NCBI RefSeq assembly: GCF_016920785.2
Contig: NW_024609944.1
Coordinates: 1,116,001-1,180,000, forward strand
Source of the DNA: Ixodes scapularis
Lineage: Eukaryota > Arthropoda > Arachnida > Ixodida > Ixodidae
Direction of reading: 5' to 3'
Length of the DNA stretch: 64,000 nt
This document shows positions 45,009-54,796 of the stretch, one piece after another (positions within the stretch are counted from its first letter, which is position 1; each line of letters opens with the position of its first letter). The notes under the pieces were generated by a model. It saw nothing but the letters and a program-made list of their open reading frames with translations, was not told the origin of the DNA and made no database searches. The position numbers were made by a program, and so were the translations under genes.

Positions 45009-45701
45009 TGTGTGCAATGCATCGGCACACATGCTACTTGAAGCAGCTGTGCATAGATGCACTGTCCGATAATGAAGGCAAGATGTGCATGGCAGAAAAG
45101 GTAATATTTCAATATGAAGCTTATGTGCAAACGGAAGTTACAGGAAAATCTTGAGTAATTTAAGTTTTACTTCCGAAAAAATTTGGAAGGAAAATAAGAA
45201 AATATCACAGAATTTGTTCCATGCCTAAAGCTTCTGAATTTATTAATCGCTCGATGGTCTTAATACTCATATATTAGAATAGATCAGTGGGAAACATTCT
45301 CAAACATCATTTTAAAGAAGGAGTCTGACACCAATCTCAATGCGTCATCAAGTGTCCAATTGTCAAACTGCCAACACTGAAGTGTGATAACATCACATGC
45401 ATAATCATGATTAGCACTTGCTCATGCAAGCTAAGCAATGTGAGAAAGTGTATGGTACAAACATAAACAGCAAGGAGCTTAGCTTGTTCAGTCCCGATAC
45501 TTGGTCCTTGCATCCTGCTCTGGCTCGTCGGTCATTTTCCTTGCATATGAGGTGGTTACGAGTTGTGATACTTGGTATGCCGTAGTACCTTTACACTTTC
45601 GCCCAAGGCATGGCGAGTGGCATCAGCTGCATACAAACAGCATGTGATTGAGCTGCAAGTAAACACAATTTGTTATAAAATGAGTAAAAAAACTAAAAGA
45701 A
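45009..45701. other. No recognised gene
   Basis: AT-rich with short frames; no repeat or splice structure identified. Confidence 0.5.
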
Positions 45702-46022
45702 AAACTAAATTAATAACTATTTATTGAGCTTTTATGTGACCACAAAAAAATAATGAGGTATGTCCTCCACACACATATCCAAATACAATACTTGAGGCAT
45801 TCTATCAAATATCACAGCATATATAGGCCTGGATGCTAGTAAAACTCGAGACAAAATTGGGGGTTTGAGTCAATAAAAGCCAAACTAAATGAATAATCAT
45901 TTATTGAACTATTATGTGAGCACACCAAAATAACCAGCTATGTCCTCCATACAAATAACCAAATATGTTTTCTTTAAATATCACAGTGCAGGCTTAAGAT
46001 GCTAGCAAAAATAAGAAAAAAA
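45702..46022. repeat. Tandem duplication with 190-bp offset
   Basis: AACTAAATTAATAACTATTT followed by ATTGAGC at 45703 recurs as AACTAAATGAATAATCATTT with ATTGAAC at 45893. TATGTCCTCCA(C/T)A and AATATCACAG also repeat at the same offset. Identity is about 80 percent; the second copy is shorter. Confidence 0.75.
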
Positions 46023-46220
46023 AAATCAATACAGATTACCTCAGTACATCACAATGGTTCTTGATAAAATGACTAGAACAGAAGAAGAATTTAGACGCCT
46101 TCCCTTTCGAGTGTATACTTTTTGTTCCATTCCACATGTGACTTTCATTTAGGACCCTAAAGTTGCATAAAAATCAAGCTACACTTCTTTTAGTTTAGGG
46201 CTTAAAACATTAAAACAAGC

Positions 46221-46723
46221 TACCATATTTTCCAGACTATACTTCACAATCAGCTGTATAATGCGCAAGGGTAAATTTCGGCTAAAAAGAAAAAGTATTT
46301 TCTTAGATAGTCCGCACTTGGTGTATAGTCCTCGGGGAAAACTTCAGGCTGGAGAACTCCACAAAAGGGATATCTGCGGATGAATGTCAGGGGGCTTTCT
46401 GTAATCTGCTCGTCAGCCAATCGCAGAGTTCCTCAAGATTAAGCTTGACCTAAGTTGGTTGCTTGCGGGCTCCCAAGCAAACAACATGTCAGATGCGAGG
46501 TATCGAAAGCCTGCGAAACAGACTGACGGTAAGAGGTTGTCTTGATTACTTTATCCCAGCGTAAAATATCCAAAACACGGCAATCTGGCCTAACCAGTTT
46601 TGTAATAATGAACAATCTTGAAACAAAAATAGGAGAGTCCACACCTGCAGATAGACTGTACGGTGTAAAATATCAACTTTTAGACATGTATAGTTTGTGC
46701 ACTATAGTCTGGAAAGTATAGTA
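46221..46723. mobile_element. MITE with TTTTCCAGACTATA ends
   Basis: TACCATATTTTCCAGACTAT at the left and, inverted, TACTATACTTTCCAGACTAT at the right define a 0.5-kb element. Short subterminal copies of TAGTCCGC...GTGTATAGTC lie inside (46307-46335). The interior has no transposase. Similar termini occur in widespread animal DNA transposons, but I do not assign a superfamily. Confidence 0.7.
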
Positions 46724-47056
46724 CATTTATTTTAGTTTCAAGTTAGAAGGTTAAATGGGTGCTCCACTGAATTTTGACTTCACAAAACAAGGCACCAGAA
46801 GCACACAGTGAGATGCTACAGACCCCAAAAACATCACTCATGCTGCAGTATATCAACTGGATGGGCATATTTTCGAAAAAGGGAAGAGGAGAATACAAAT
46901 GTCGCAAGCTTTGTTAATCATGCTCATATTTTCCAAAAAGTACTGCCATCCGTACAAGATACCGTCATATAATTTATGTTCTAAGCTTTGCAGCATCCCA
47001 CCTAGTGCTCCGGCCTGGTTTCGTGCCATCCAAATCTCGGTTCAGCATCCCTTTGG
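46724..47056. other. No recognised gene
   Basis: AT-rich with short frames. It is probably downstream of the minus-strand pseudogene exon at 47090-47370. Confidence 0.5.
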
Positions 47057-47175
47057 TACTAGAACGTTTGTTTGTCGGCCTCATTGATTCTACGCTCTTG
47101 CGACCTTGTTCAGGAATTTCATCAGAACTGGCCTCGGAGTAGTGCTGCTGAGGCCGACAAACAACCATTCTAGTA
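47057..47175. repeat. 27-bp inverted repeat at a gene 3' end
   Basis: TACTAGAACGTTTGTTTGTC followed by GGCCTCA at 47057-47083 pairs with 47149-47175 with two mismatches. The right arm encodes part of the pseudogene exon (the EWLFVGL residues); the left arm lies just after its stop, so the mRNA could form a stem across the last codons and stop. Confidence 0.65.
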
Positions 47176-47370
47176 CAGCAACTGTGTTTGCTGCCTTTTT
47201 CGAGTACGTATATTAAAAAGTCAGTAAGCCACCATGATGGCAGCGATGTCGTCCTCTGCATTCTTCACGGACAAAAACCGCTGCCTATCGACAGCGAGGT
47301 GCAAAAAGTCAGCCCCCTTGGCGTCATGGCCAGAGTACACGAAGCACGGCATTGCCGGAATGTCTTGCTC
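47090..47370 (-). pseudogene. Last exon of an uncharacterised multi-copy protein family, broken
   Basis: A consensus acceptor (GCTAACACAG) ends at 47371 on the minus strand. The exon reads EQDIPAMPCFVYSGHDAKGA, FLHLAVDRQRFLSVKNAEDD and IAAIMVAY, then a TGA at 47223-47221 where the family pattern would have Trp. Coding continues past it as LFNIR. After a one-base shift near 47195 it ends NTVAVLEWLFVGLSSTTPRP and VLMKFLNKVARA-stop at 47090. G/C-rich third positions support real coding ancestry. The layout (a short ligand-like strand block, then AY(W)LFN..., a hydrophobic helix and a Pro-Arg-x-Val tail) resembles the C-terminus of uncharacterised, transposon-linked proteins I recall from ticks and fishes. 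That match is from memory and is unverified. Confidence 0.5.
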
Positions 47371-47655
47371 CTGTGTTAGCAAACAAAATCAATGCAATGT
47401 AAGGCAGGAACCATGCGTGATAGTCTTCTCTAAATCATCACAGTTAGTATATCACTATCTACCAGCGAGCTGGTTCAGTGTTATTTGCTATAGTCACTTG
47501 ATCTATGTTAAATACGTAATACACCCACCCTCTGCAGGCCTGATTACACTTGTACAGAATGCAACTTAAACAAGTGGAAGTAAATCATGCTTTCCCAGCA
47601 CTGAAAAATATGCAAGATCATCAGTGCGACAGGGACACCTGCATTATCTCTGCGA

Positions 47656-47934
47656 TTAGTAAAATTTCGGCAATGCTAGCCAGAAGTCTGGTTCCACATA
47701 GAGACGTAAACGTTGCTTTGGCTTGCTCATTGCAAAAAAGCCGGAATCAGTCAACAGGAGCCCACATTCTCCTTGTGTGATCTCCTGATCTGCAATTACT
47801 TCACCTCCCATGTACATTTGGGCCAAAATATTTTGCTTTAGATGGTTAGAAATCTTGTGGAAACTACTTTTGGCCATGATATTTCCAACCATCAGTGTGT
47901 CAGGAAAGACAGTCACTGGATCCTTTGTACCTTT
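47656..47934 (-). CDS. Candidate exon, unidentified
   Basis: An acceptor ACTCTTCTAG ends at 47935 on the minus strand. The frame reads KGTKDPVTVFPDTLMVGN, IMAKSSFHKISNHLKQN and on to LALPKFY-stop at 47656, 92 codons without interruption. A weak phase-0 donor (GAA-GTAATT) lies after MYMGGE and would join in frame to the exon at 47370. The preceding exon (48352-48437) ends in phase 0, also compatible. Whether it is a terminal exon or an internal one is undecided. No known domain. Confidence 0.35.
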   Translation of the reverse strand, partial: KGTKDPVTVFPDTLMVGNIMAKSSFHKISNHLKQNILAQMYMGGEVIADQEITQGECGLLLTDSGFFAMSKPKQRLRLYVEPDFWLALPKFY

Positions 47935-48351
47935 CTAGAAGAGTGTGCCGTGCAGTGATTAGAAAGCTTGTTTGTCGAAGTTGTAGTCAAACAAGTGAAG
48001 CAGTGCCATCAGCATCGTATTGGCTCCCCTGAGACCATGCGACTCCTAAACAACACCTCCAACTGCATAACTTCGCTAAACTCTTATCTAGATGAAGGCT
48101 AAACTATGTACAAGCATGGAACATGGCTCTATCTGTTGTGCAAGAAAGGTGCTAGTTTGTAATGTACCGCATGCTTGGCTGCCATTAAAAAAAGAAAATG
48201 GAGAACTGTAATAAGATGGATACATTCACAATTGCATATGTGCCCCAATCTTGCCTAAACATTTGCTTAGAAAGATTGTACGCAAGGGAGTTCATAAAAG
48301 CGCTAGGTTACATTTTGCAACCTATGCTAGAAAAGATAGTTGAGAGCTTAC

Positions 48352-48437
48352 CTCCTCTCCGACAAACAGATGAGACAGTGCCATGGTTTCCTTGACATTG
48401 TAAACCGCGATCATCGTAGCCGCTACTGCCAAGATGT
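48352..48437 (-). CDS. Candidate 86-bp internal exon, unidentified
   Basis: On the minus strand a branch-like CTAAC and a pyrimidine-rich CTACTATTTTTCAG precede the exon, and GGAGAG-GTAAGC follows it; both splice sites fit consensus well. The frame (phase 1 in, phase 0 out) reads ILAVAATMIAVYNVKETM and ALSHLFVGE, hydrophobic then amphipathic. It is compatible in phase with the exon at 47934. Together they suggest a minus-strand gene or pseudogene ending at 47090. Upstream exons were not found with confidence. Confidence 0.4.
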
Positions 48438-50142
48438 CTGAAAAATAGTAGCACAGTTCCAGTATAAGGTTAGTAGAAATTCTCTACAGTTTTCATGCCC
48501 TTGGCGCCGTGGAGGGCTCGCCGTCCACGGCGCTTGCCTACATGATTTGCAAGGTCCATCGAAGTTGGAGCTTCGGGTACTAAAAGGAGTGTGCAGCTGG
48601 ATGTAATGCTGTACAAGCATACTTCTTGTAAGCGTCTAAAGCGCACTGGCGAAGACTCTTGGCTCCTGCCGGTATCAGGGGCAGCAGAAGACGACCAAGA
48701 CCATGCTAATGTTCCAAGCATGCCTGCTTATAGCGCCCGGCGAGTCGAAAGCACAAATTGGCGAGCATTTGTTGCATTAGTCCCACAACCACCTGTTGCA
48801 CAAAATTAAGGAGCCTGGTTCTAAGCAAAGTTTCCTGCAATCACACAGGTGTAATTGCAGCCACTGCACAGCTGTGACAACTGCTAAGTGTGCCTTTACT
48901 GCTTAGAGCTACTGTGGTGCGCCCCCTGTTCCACCGCTTCATGGCGGGTCTGTTGATGATTTGATGTTTTCGTTGCTTAATGATTCCACAATTTATAATT
49001 ATAACTTCAGATGTTCCTTGTTTATCTGCAATATTAAATAAAAAGTACCTTAATAAATAACTGGTACAGCTCCCTGATTATAATATTCATTTTGCTTCAA
49101 AAAAGACAAAGCGCCGGGTCTGACCCATCGTAGTTGCTTCATGAGGCATCGCCAATGCGTCGCACGTCACGTGCATTCGACATTATGTGACGCCACTGCT
49201 GCACAAGCTGGTTCTGCCTTGTTCAATTAAAACATAATGCACTAGTAACATAATTCTCTCCTTATTGCCTAGGTTGCCCAAACCATTAATACCGGGATTC
49301 TAAGGATTCCTTTTATCTGAAGAAGCTGAAACGGAAGGTCATAAAATGCAACAAAAAAAACTGCTCCTTCATTGTCTTTTGCCCAGTACAAACTGACATG
49401 TCCAGCTAATTGCTTCAGGGAGCCCAACGACGTTACAACGCACAAAATGAAAGCAACTGCATGGCAACTCCATCGGTACTGGATTATTCTGTCCGTCTTG
49501 TTTTTCTGTATTATTGTTCTGTCGTGTGTGCATTCAATTTTGTTATCCTCTGCCTGCATTCCCCCAGGGCAGTTTCTCAGCCGCTAATACATATTATAGC
49601 TTTTTGGATCCAATTAATTTGAAGGATATGAACCTCAGCTTTCCCAGTGCCACAGAGGCATTGCCAGCGCCTGTCCTACTCAAAAGATAACGAAAGCCCA
49701 TCCCCCTCTCCGCTCCCCCCCCCCTCCCCAAAGTCTTTCATTTTGCTGGGGCCTCTTGTCCCCCATCCCCCTCATACAGCATTTTGTCATGAGCGCCGCG
49801 GAATCAAGATTTTGGCTACGGGCCTGGCTTGCACTCATTTTTTTTTTTGTTTGTTCATTACTGTAGGATTTACTGTAAGCACAGTGTTAATGCAGAGTAA
49901 AAAATAGCAGCATACTCTTGTTGGCTAGTGCTGATGATTGGACCAGTTGGTAGACTATTAAAAATAAATTGTGAAGAATATGGGAACAGAGCATACGGAC
50001 ATGGCACAGCACTGTGTTCATCTCCTCCTCCTTGTCTGTGCGACTCCCATTCTTTGTTTCTAATAATAATTCATTTTTAATGATTTTCTATTTGGTATCA
50101 TCTGTATGGGGATTCACTGTAACTACCCACCTGCCATTGCAT
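48438..50142. other. Putative intronic or intergenic sequence
   Basis: A minus frame at 48470-48721 and another at 49269-49559 are open but show no splice-bounded structure or known motif. A C-rich run lies at 49714-49730. GTCCACGGCGAGCCCTCCAC at 48514-48533 (minus strand) is a short hairpin. Confidence 0.4.
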
Positions 50143-50342
50143 TCACTTTTGGGGCAGCTCCCTCTTCCTTATGGTGCCATCGTAGAGGAAGTGCAGGGTG
50201 GGCGTCACTCTCACTCTTGTGGTGCAGTTCTCCAGGTTCCCATAGGTTGGAAGCTGCCAGCCAAACTGAGTCAGGCCTGCCAGCCCTGCGGGAAATGTCA
50301 ATTCCACTCTTTTAGACGTAGACAGCCACGTTTTGAGTGTAC
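50143..50342 (-). CDS. Candidate last exon of an unidentified host gene
   Basis: An acceptor (TTAAAGCTTTTTCAG) ends at 50343. The exon, entered in phase 1, reads GTLKTWLSTSKRVELTFP, AGLAGLTQFGWQLPTYGN, LENCTTRVRVTPTLHFLY and DGTIRKRELPQK-stop at 50143. Third codon positions are strongly G/C biased, unlike the surrounding AT-rich DNA, which supports genuine coding. No domain is recognised. The CpG-rich first-exon candidate at 52241-52314 is on the same strand, but its phase (2) does not match this acceptor, so a further exon would be needed between them; the Penelope insertion lies there. Confidence 0.45.
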
Positions 50343-50739
50343 CTGAAAAAGCTTTAACAGAGAGGAAACGCAATAATTAGCCCTTTTTGAATGCATCTTT
50401 TTCTTTTGCTGGCAACATACATAACACCACGCACTAGAGTACATTCAGTGGTGTGGCTTAATTTATGATGAGCATTTTTATATAACTTGAAGCATTTGGC
50501 GAAAACGTACAATATAATGGGTCGGACATAAATTGTTCCTGTGAACTATCCTACACATTTACACATTACCTGATATCATAAAAGCAACAGAGCAGGGAAG
50601 GCTGTACTGCATGAATTACACATGATTTATAACCAATTAAAAGTTGGTATTTTTTCATTTATTACTATTGGTTATCATTTTTTGACAGAAGGAATAACTG
50701 GGCGAGTCGGTACGTTGGTAGTCTCTCAACACCATCGAA

Positions 50740-50751
50740 TATTCAGGATCT
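50740..50751. repeat. Left copy of 12-bp target site duplication
   Basis: TATTCAGGATCT is repeated exactly at 51810-51821, directly flanking the Penelope-like insertion. Confidence 0.85.
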
Positions 50752-51809
50752 GTTTAGGGGTTAAAAGCGCTAAAAACGACGGACGAGTAGGAGAGACACA
50801 CACCACAGAGCTGCGGCCGTCGCATGTATGTTGGACTTACTGTCCTAGGGCGAAAAAAGGTGTTTTGCCCTATGACTCGAACCACTCCAAGATTATCAAG
50901 AGGGGGATCGCCACAACCTGCCTGAACGCGGCCTTAACGAAGTCCTGTCAGCACAGCGTAGCCGGAAGCTTCGGGTTACAAGTGAGGAGGCTAGAGGAGG
51001 GAGGCTTTCCCTGTGAGATTATTAAGGGGGTGGTAGAGGGATTGCTAAAAAAGTTTCGTGGAGGAGGGAAGAGGGAAGAGAGAGGCAAGCCAGAAAAAAG
51101 ACCAGTGGTGATACCGTATATACATAACGTTAGCCATAACATCAAAAAGGTAGGGGAAAAGCATGGCATTTCGGTTCTCCTTTCAGCTCCACAGGAATTA
51201 AGCAAGCTATGTGGGAGGGTGGAACGGGGTGACACACGGTTGGATATTTGTCAGAAAAAGCACGCAACAAAATACGTAGGACGCAGAGTGGGGGTAGTGT
51301 ACAGAATTCCTCTGTCTTGTGGGAGGGTATACGTGGGGCAGTCGGGGCGATGCCTGAACGAAAGACTGAGGGAACATGCCCTGTCATTGAGGTCAGCCCC
51401 CTCTGGCAATCTCGCAGTACATTGCAGTAGGTGTGAGTGTTTACCCTATTAAGACAACACCGTCATCTTGGCACGAAACAAAAATAGAAAGACAAGGGAG
51501 ATAACGGAAGCGTTTTTTATTTCCGAGTGTGACGAGGGTACGTGTGTAAGTGCCCCATCGATAACCCTGTTTGAATCAGTTATCGTTTTTACGATCATGC
51601 ATGGTGTAAGAGTAAGAATTGTGATTAGCTACGGTTGGAACTGAATCGGATGTGTGTCTTGTTGGTTTCGCGGTACGTGTAATTTTCCACTAATAAACCA
51701 GTTGCAAGTAAGCGCTCTGTGGTGTGTGTCTCTCCTTCTCGTCCGTCGTTTTTAGTGCTTTTAACCCCTAAACATGTTCAACCAACTAGCCCAAATCCAA
51801 ACCCTTCAG
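50752..51809 (+). mobile_element. Penelope-like element, short copy with inverted terminal sequence
   Basis: A 1058-bp insertion is bounded by an exact 12-bp target duplication. Its first about 60 bp (50752-50811, starting GTTTAGGGGTTAAAAGCGCT) are the inverted complement of 51715-51773. Only the C-terminal half of the coding region is present, so the copy lost its RT core. Inverted partial terminal repeats and 5' loss are known behaviour of Penelope-like elements. Confidence 0.85.
50809..51644 (+). pseudogene. Penelope-like ORF: RT-to-endonuclease linker and GIY-YIG endonuclease
   Basis: The coding part begins inside the inverted terminal sequence, so the true start is missing. It shows the conserved post-RT linker NHSKIIKRGIATTCLNAALT, then PVVIPYIHNVSHNIKKVG and LSAPQELSKLC. 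The GIY-YIG endonuclease follows: GVVYRIPLSCGRVYVGQSGR and CLNERLREHALSL, with the GIY-like VVY, YVG and the catalytic-type Arg (GR.LNERLREH). The frame meets TAA at 51450-51452, just after HCSRCECLPY, and then stays open in the same frame through RKTREITEAFFI and CVSAPSITLFE to a stop at 51644. The endonuclease would nick target DNA. The copy cannot encode RT. Confidence 0.85.
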
Positions 51810-51821
51810 TATTCAGGATCT
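51810..51821. repeat. Right copy of 12-bp target site duplication
   Basis: An exact repeat of 50740-50751. Confidence 0.85.
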
Positions 51822-52240
51822 TTTCGCATTTCTTCATACTTTTGCTTTTTCTAGCTGCTCTGCTTTTTGTAACGGCTTTCGCTGCCCGGAAAAACGCGAC
51901 ATTCAAACTCACTTTATTTACATCGCACAATCGTAAACTTCAAAAACGTGCCGCTTCGGCATACGCGAAATGACCGCGCGTTTCTGCGGCACAGGCATAA
52001 TAAGCATAGGCAAGAAATCATGCTGCGCGCTCTTGTAACGTCTTTTCTCGCTCCCGCTTTATGAAACGAATCGGTGGCGAACGGCTGTTGAGACCACACG
52101 GCAGAACTAGCATGACCTGTGATTGCTTGAACTGCCTTCAGACTGCACCTGAACGCTCCGCAAAATGCGTCATCGGACGAACGTCGTAGAACGGCGCCCA
52201 GAGTAGCCTCTCGGCTCCGCCGCACACGAATCTTACTCAC

Positions 52241-52314
52241 CCTGCGGAGCAAGCCATAGGTTTTGAACAACGTACACTCTTTTTAAATAACGAAATAACA
52301 CCGGCCAAAAGCAT
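52241..52314 (-). CDS. Candidate first coding exon of an unidentified host gene
   Basis: On the minus strand an ATG at 52314 starts MLLAGVISLFKKSVRCSKPM and ACSA, 24 codons plus two bases, ending at a strong donor (CCGCAGG-GTGAGTAAG) at 52240. Hydrophobic plus basic residues without acidic ones resemble a mitochondrial targeting start. The surrounding 51.9-52.6 kb is CpG-richer than its flanks, as in many 5' gene ends. The downstream partner exon is unknown; 50143-50342 is on the same strand but out of phase. Confidence 0.4.
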
Positions 52315-52329
52315 CGTTACAATCAAGCA

Positions 52330-52640
52330 TAGCTTAGCAAGCCCATGGTAGACGACAAAGTTTCAAAACAGCGACGCAGTTCGCAGAAACAGAAGTGCTC
52401 ACCGGCGTTTGCAGCAGTATTGATGGACTGTCCGCAACTTGCGTTGGTAAGACGCAGCGTCTCCCAGCTCGCAGTGATCGCTTGCTACGCTTGAACACGT
52501 TATTCGTAAGGAAGATATCTAAAATATCGGCTAAAACGTAAAAAGGAAGCGATCCTCGAAGCCTGCGTAGCCCCCAACGGCTGCCAACGGCAGCTGAGTG
52601 CAATAGCGATGGGCCTTGCGAAGTCTTTAAAAGGCTCTTC
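52330..52640. other. CpG-rich upstream region
   Basis: It lies upstream of the minus-strand first exon. A second possible donor (CGCCG-GTGAGCAC) at about 52399 could end an alternative leader exon. No TATA box was identified. Confidence 0.3.
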
Positions 52641-52834
52641 TCTTTTTCTTTGTTTGAAAACGAAACTAAGCAAATAAGTATTATATTACTATTAATAGTG
52701 TCACTATAATGTTGTAGAAAGTTAACAACAATTTAGTATATCTTAGGTTTTATCTAAGTTTTAGGTTTTCTTTTTAAACACGAAACCGAAACTATAGCTC
52801 AAGCACGTTTCGTTCGTCGTATTCATTTCCGTGC
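52641..52834. other. AT-rich spacer
   Basis: No feature seen. Confidence 0.5.
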
Positions 52835-52985
52835 GTGCGTGCGTGTGTGCGTGCATGCTCCCGTGCTCGTGTGCGCGTGTGGATACGTCCGCGTGGTTGT
52901 TTGTGCGTGCGTCTGCGTGCGTTTGCGCGTGTACATGCTTGCGTACGCGCGTGCGCGCGTGTATGTGTGTGCGCGCGCGCAAGCA
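52835..52985. repeat. GTGC/GCGT-type microsatellite
   Basis: Degenerate GCGTGC and GTGTGC words fill this stretch and cause the His/Arg-rich and Cys-rich frames on the two strands. Confidence 0.85.
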
Positions 52986-53285
52986 TATCTGTTTATGCAT
53001 TCTATTGAACTACGCTAGCAAGAAGGCCAATAGACCGATCTCCCCTATTGAAAATTCCATCAAGCTACGTAATTTGGGACACTGACTGCCAGTCAGCACC
53101 GTTGGTGGAACGTGATGGACCATCAGACGTCATCTGATGGTCCATCAGATGACGTCTGACTGCGACTGCCAAGGAAATTTAATCAACAAAGGCAGCATTT
53201 ATATAAGAGTAAAGCTATACGCACTCATAAATATCGCCAAATGCCTCGATAAAACAAAATGTTCGAGAAAAAAAAAAAAAAAAAA

Positions 53286-53359
53286 GCAGCACCACCGCGC
53301 ATCGAACCCGCGACCCCATGCGTCCCAATCGGACACCTTAACCGCTATGCTAGCCACCG
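53286..53359 (-). tRNA. tRNA-like segment within the exon-bearing element, copy 1
   Basis: On the minus strand GTGGCTAGCATAGCGGTTAA (A box) and GGGTTCGATGC (B box) are well kept, and a T run of about 19 follows, which could terminate Pol III. The predicted anticodon loop lacks the usual U33, so it is not a normal tRNA. Confidence 0.5.
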
Positions 53360-53481
53360 TTTGAGAAACTCGATTTGACTATTGGTTTTATACGAAATGC
53401 TTTGGCTGCAACTGCAGTTAAGCCGTCAGCATTTTATGCAAAGCACTCGTACATCACTCGTCGTACTTCACTTCTACTCAC

Positions 53482-53656
53482 CTGCCATGTAGAGTACTTT
53501 CGCGTCGTAGAACGATCCTTTTGTTCGCGCATCACCGGCCCAGTAGACCTGGTACACCCTGTCGTCTTCAACTACACCGCTAAAGTCCCTTACATCGTCG
53601 GAACTCACAACTGGCTGGGTCTCGTCGAGTAGAAATTCTACTAAAACATAAGACAT
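53482..53656 (-). CDS. Transposon-borne first exon, BEN-protein-like N-terminus, copy 1
   Basis: ATG at 53656 starts MSYVLVEFLLDETQPVVSSD, then VRDFSGVVEDDRVYQVYW, AGDARTKGSFYDAKVLYMA, 58 codons plus one base. It ends precisely at a consensus donor (GGCAG-GTGAGT) whose GT is at 53481-53480. Reading into the intron gives only Glu-stop. The pattern V.FL.D....V....V.DF....D.VY.V.W.G....G.FY.A.VL.M resembles the N-terminal module of BEND5-like BEN-domain proteins, from memory. It is duplicated with the same length and donor at 55506-55680, so it moves with the element. Likely a captured gene start; the downstream exons are not in the window. Confidence 0.55.
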
Positions 53657-54231
53657 TGTAGAGCCCGGGCAGGATCGACAGGTTGGAGCGAGCGGGCAAA
53701 CAAAACGAGTCGAGAGCGATCGTTCATGAAAGCTCGGCGAAGCGTCTATGGGCGAAGCGAAGTGCGAAGTGTCGTGTTCGGCGCTTCGGCGGGTTTCTGA
53801 TCAAGGTTGTCGGTCGGTTGCGTGTCATATCTCTAACGTCAGCGGTTTTATGGGCTCACGTCCCAAAATCGTTTTCACGTGCATAGATTACTTTTCGTAT
53901 TCATAGATTTGACGAAATAGTGGTATCCGAACGAACTTTACGTCCTTTGACCGTACGTCTGTCTGCACGTCAAAGCTTTCTGACGTACAGTTAGAGACAA
54001 TCGATGTACAGTCAGAATCACCACCAAGACATCCTGATGGCATTTCGCGGCGGCCGACTGCCACCAGGAAACCATCAGAAAGCCGACAAGCGGGGTCTGA
54101 CTGGAGTTTGACTGTCGGTCAGAGTAACTTCTTGGCCAATCAGACATGCTTGACGTACAGTCAAGCACAGTCAGCGGTCCACTAGAAAACATTGACTGCC
54201 AAACAGGGTTACATTGATGGATTTTTCCTTC

Positions 54232-54549
54232 AGGTCACCAAGCGTTCCACGCATGCGCGACGCCGCCATAACTGTAGTTCGTAGGGGGCAGACGCCAATT
54301 CACGAGATAGCTCATGCCGCCTCGTGCACTGCTCGCGCAGACCTCTAGCAGGGTTGTCGCGTGTGCAGAAAGATTATAGCTCCCACGATGCATGTCGGCA
54401 GCGGTGGCGTACTCAAACTAGCTGTGGGATCGGTCTATTGGATGTCCCTGGGCACTGCAAAAAACAATAAATGACTTTATTTTTATTGTTATTATTGAAC
54501 TATGCCAGCGTGAAATCCAGTGATTCTTCCTTAACTCTGCAGTAAATAC
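54232..54549. other. No recognised gene
   Basis: GATCGGTCTATTGG at 54434-54447 is the inverted complement of CCAATAGACCGATC at 53028-53041, so copy 1 and its right flank are bracketed by a 14-bp inverted match. Nothing else stands out. Confidence 0.45.
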
Positions 54550-54610
54550 TAGTTGATTGATTGATTGATTAATTGATTGAGCTTTATTTTTGCTGGTCGT
54601 AATTTGAAAT
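54550..54610 (-). repeat. Retroposon tail with (TCAA)n
   Basis: On the minus strand CAATAAAGCTCAATCAATTA continues with five or so ATCA units. This is a simple-repeat retroposon 3' end. The body is not assignable. Confidence 0.45.
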
Positions 54611-54796
54611 AGATGCCGATCGGATTTTCAGAGTAACAGATTTTGGTTGATTAGCCATAAATAAAAATAAAATGAATAAAAAAATATACTCCGGTTCATC
54701 AATTCATTTAATGTACGCTGAGCCTAGTTATATAAACTGAAGACGACATACAGATATCTATCGCTTCCTTTTTTTTCTAAATTATGCTGTTAAAAA

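Larger units (their letters stand above)
53041..54231. mobile_element. Exon-bearing DNA element, copy 1
   Basis: This is the same 1.19-kb unit as 55065-56248 at about 95 percent identity. The left end has GAAAATTCCATCAAG and the right end, inverted, GGAAAAATCCATCAATG. A palindrome ATCAGACGTCATCTGATGGT follows the left end, and many GACTGTACGTCA / TGACTGCC words fill the right half. It carries a tRNA-like segment and a 175-bp coding exon, both on the minus strand. Confidence 0.8.

Noticed and set aside
52761..53085. His/Arg-rich minus frames and Cys-rich plus frame
   Set aside because: Simple GTGC/GCGT sequence; frames coexist on both strands.
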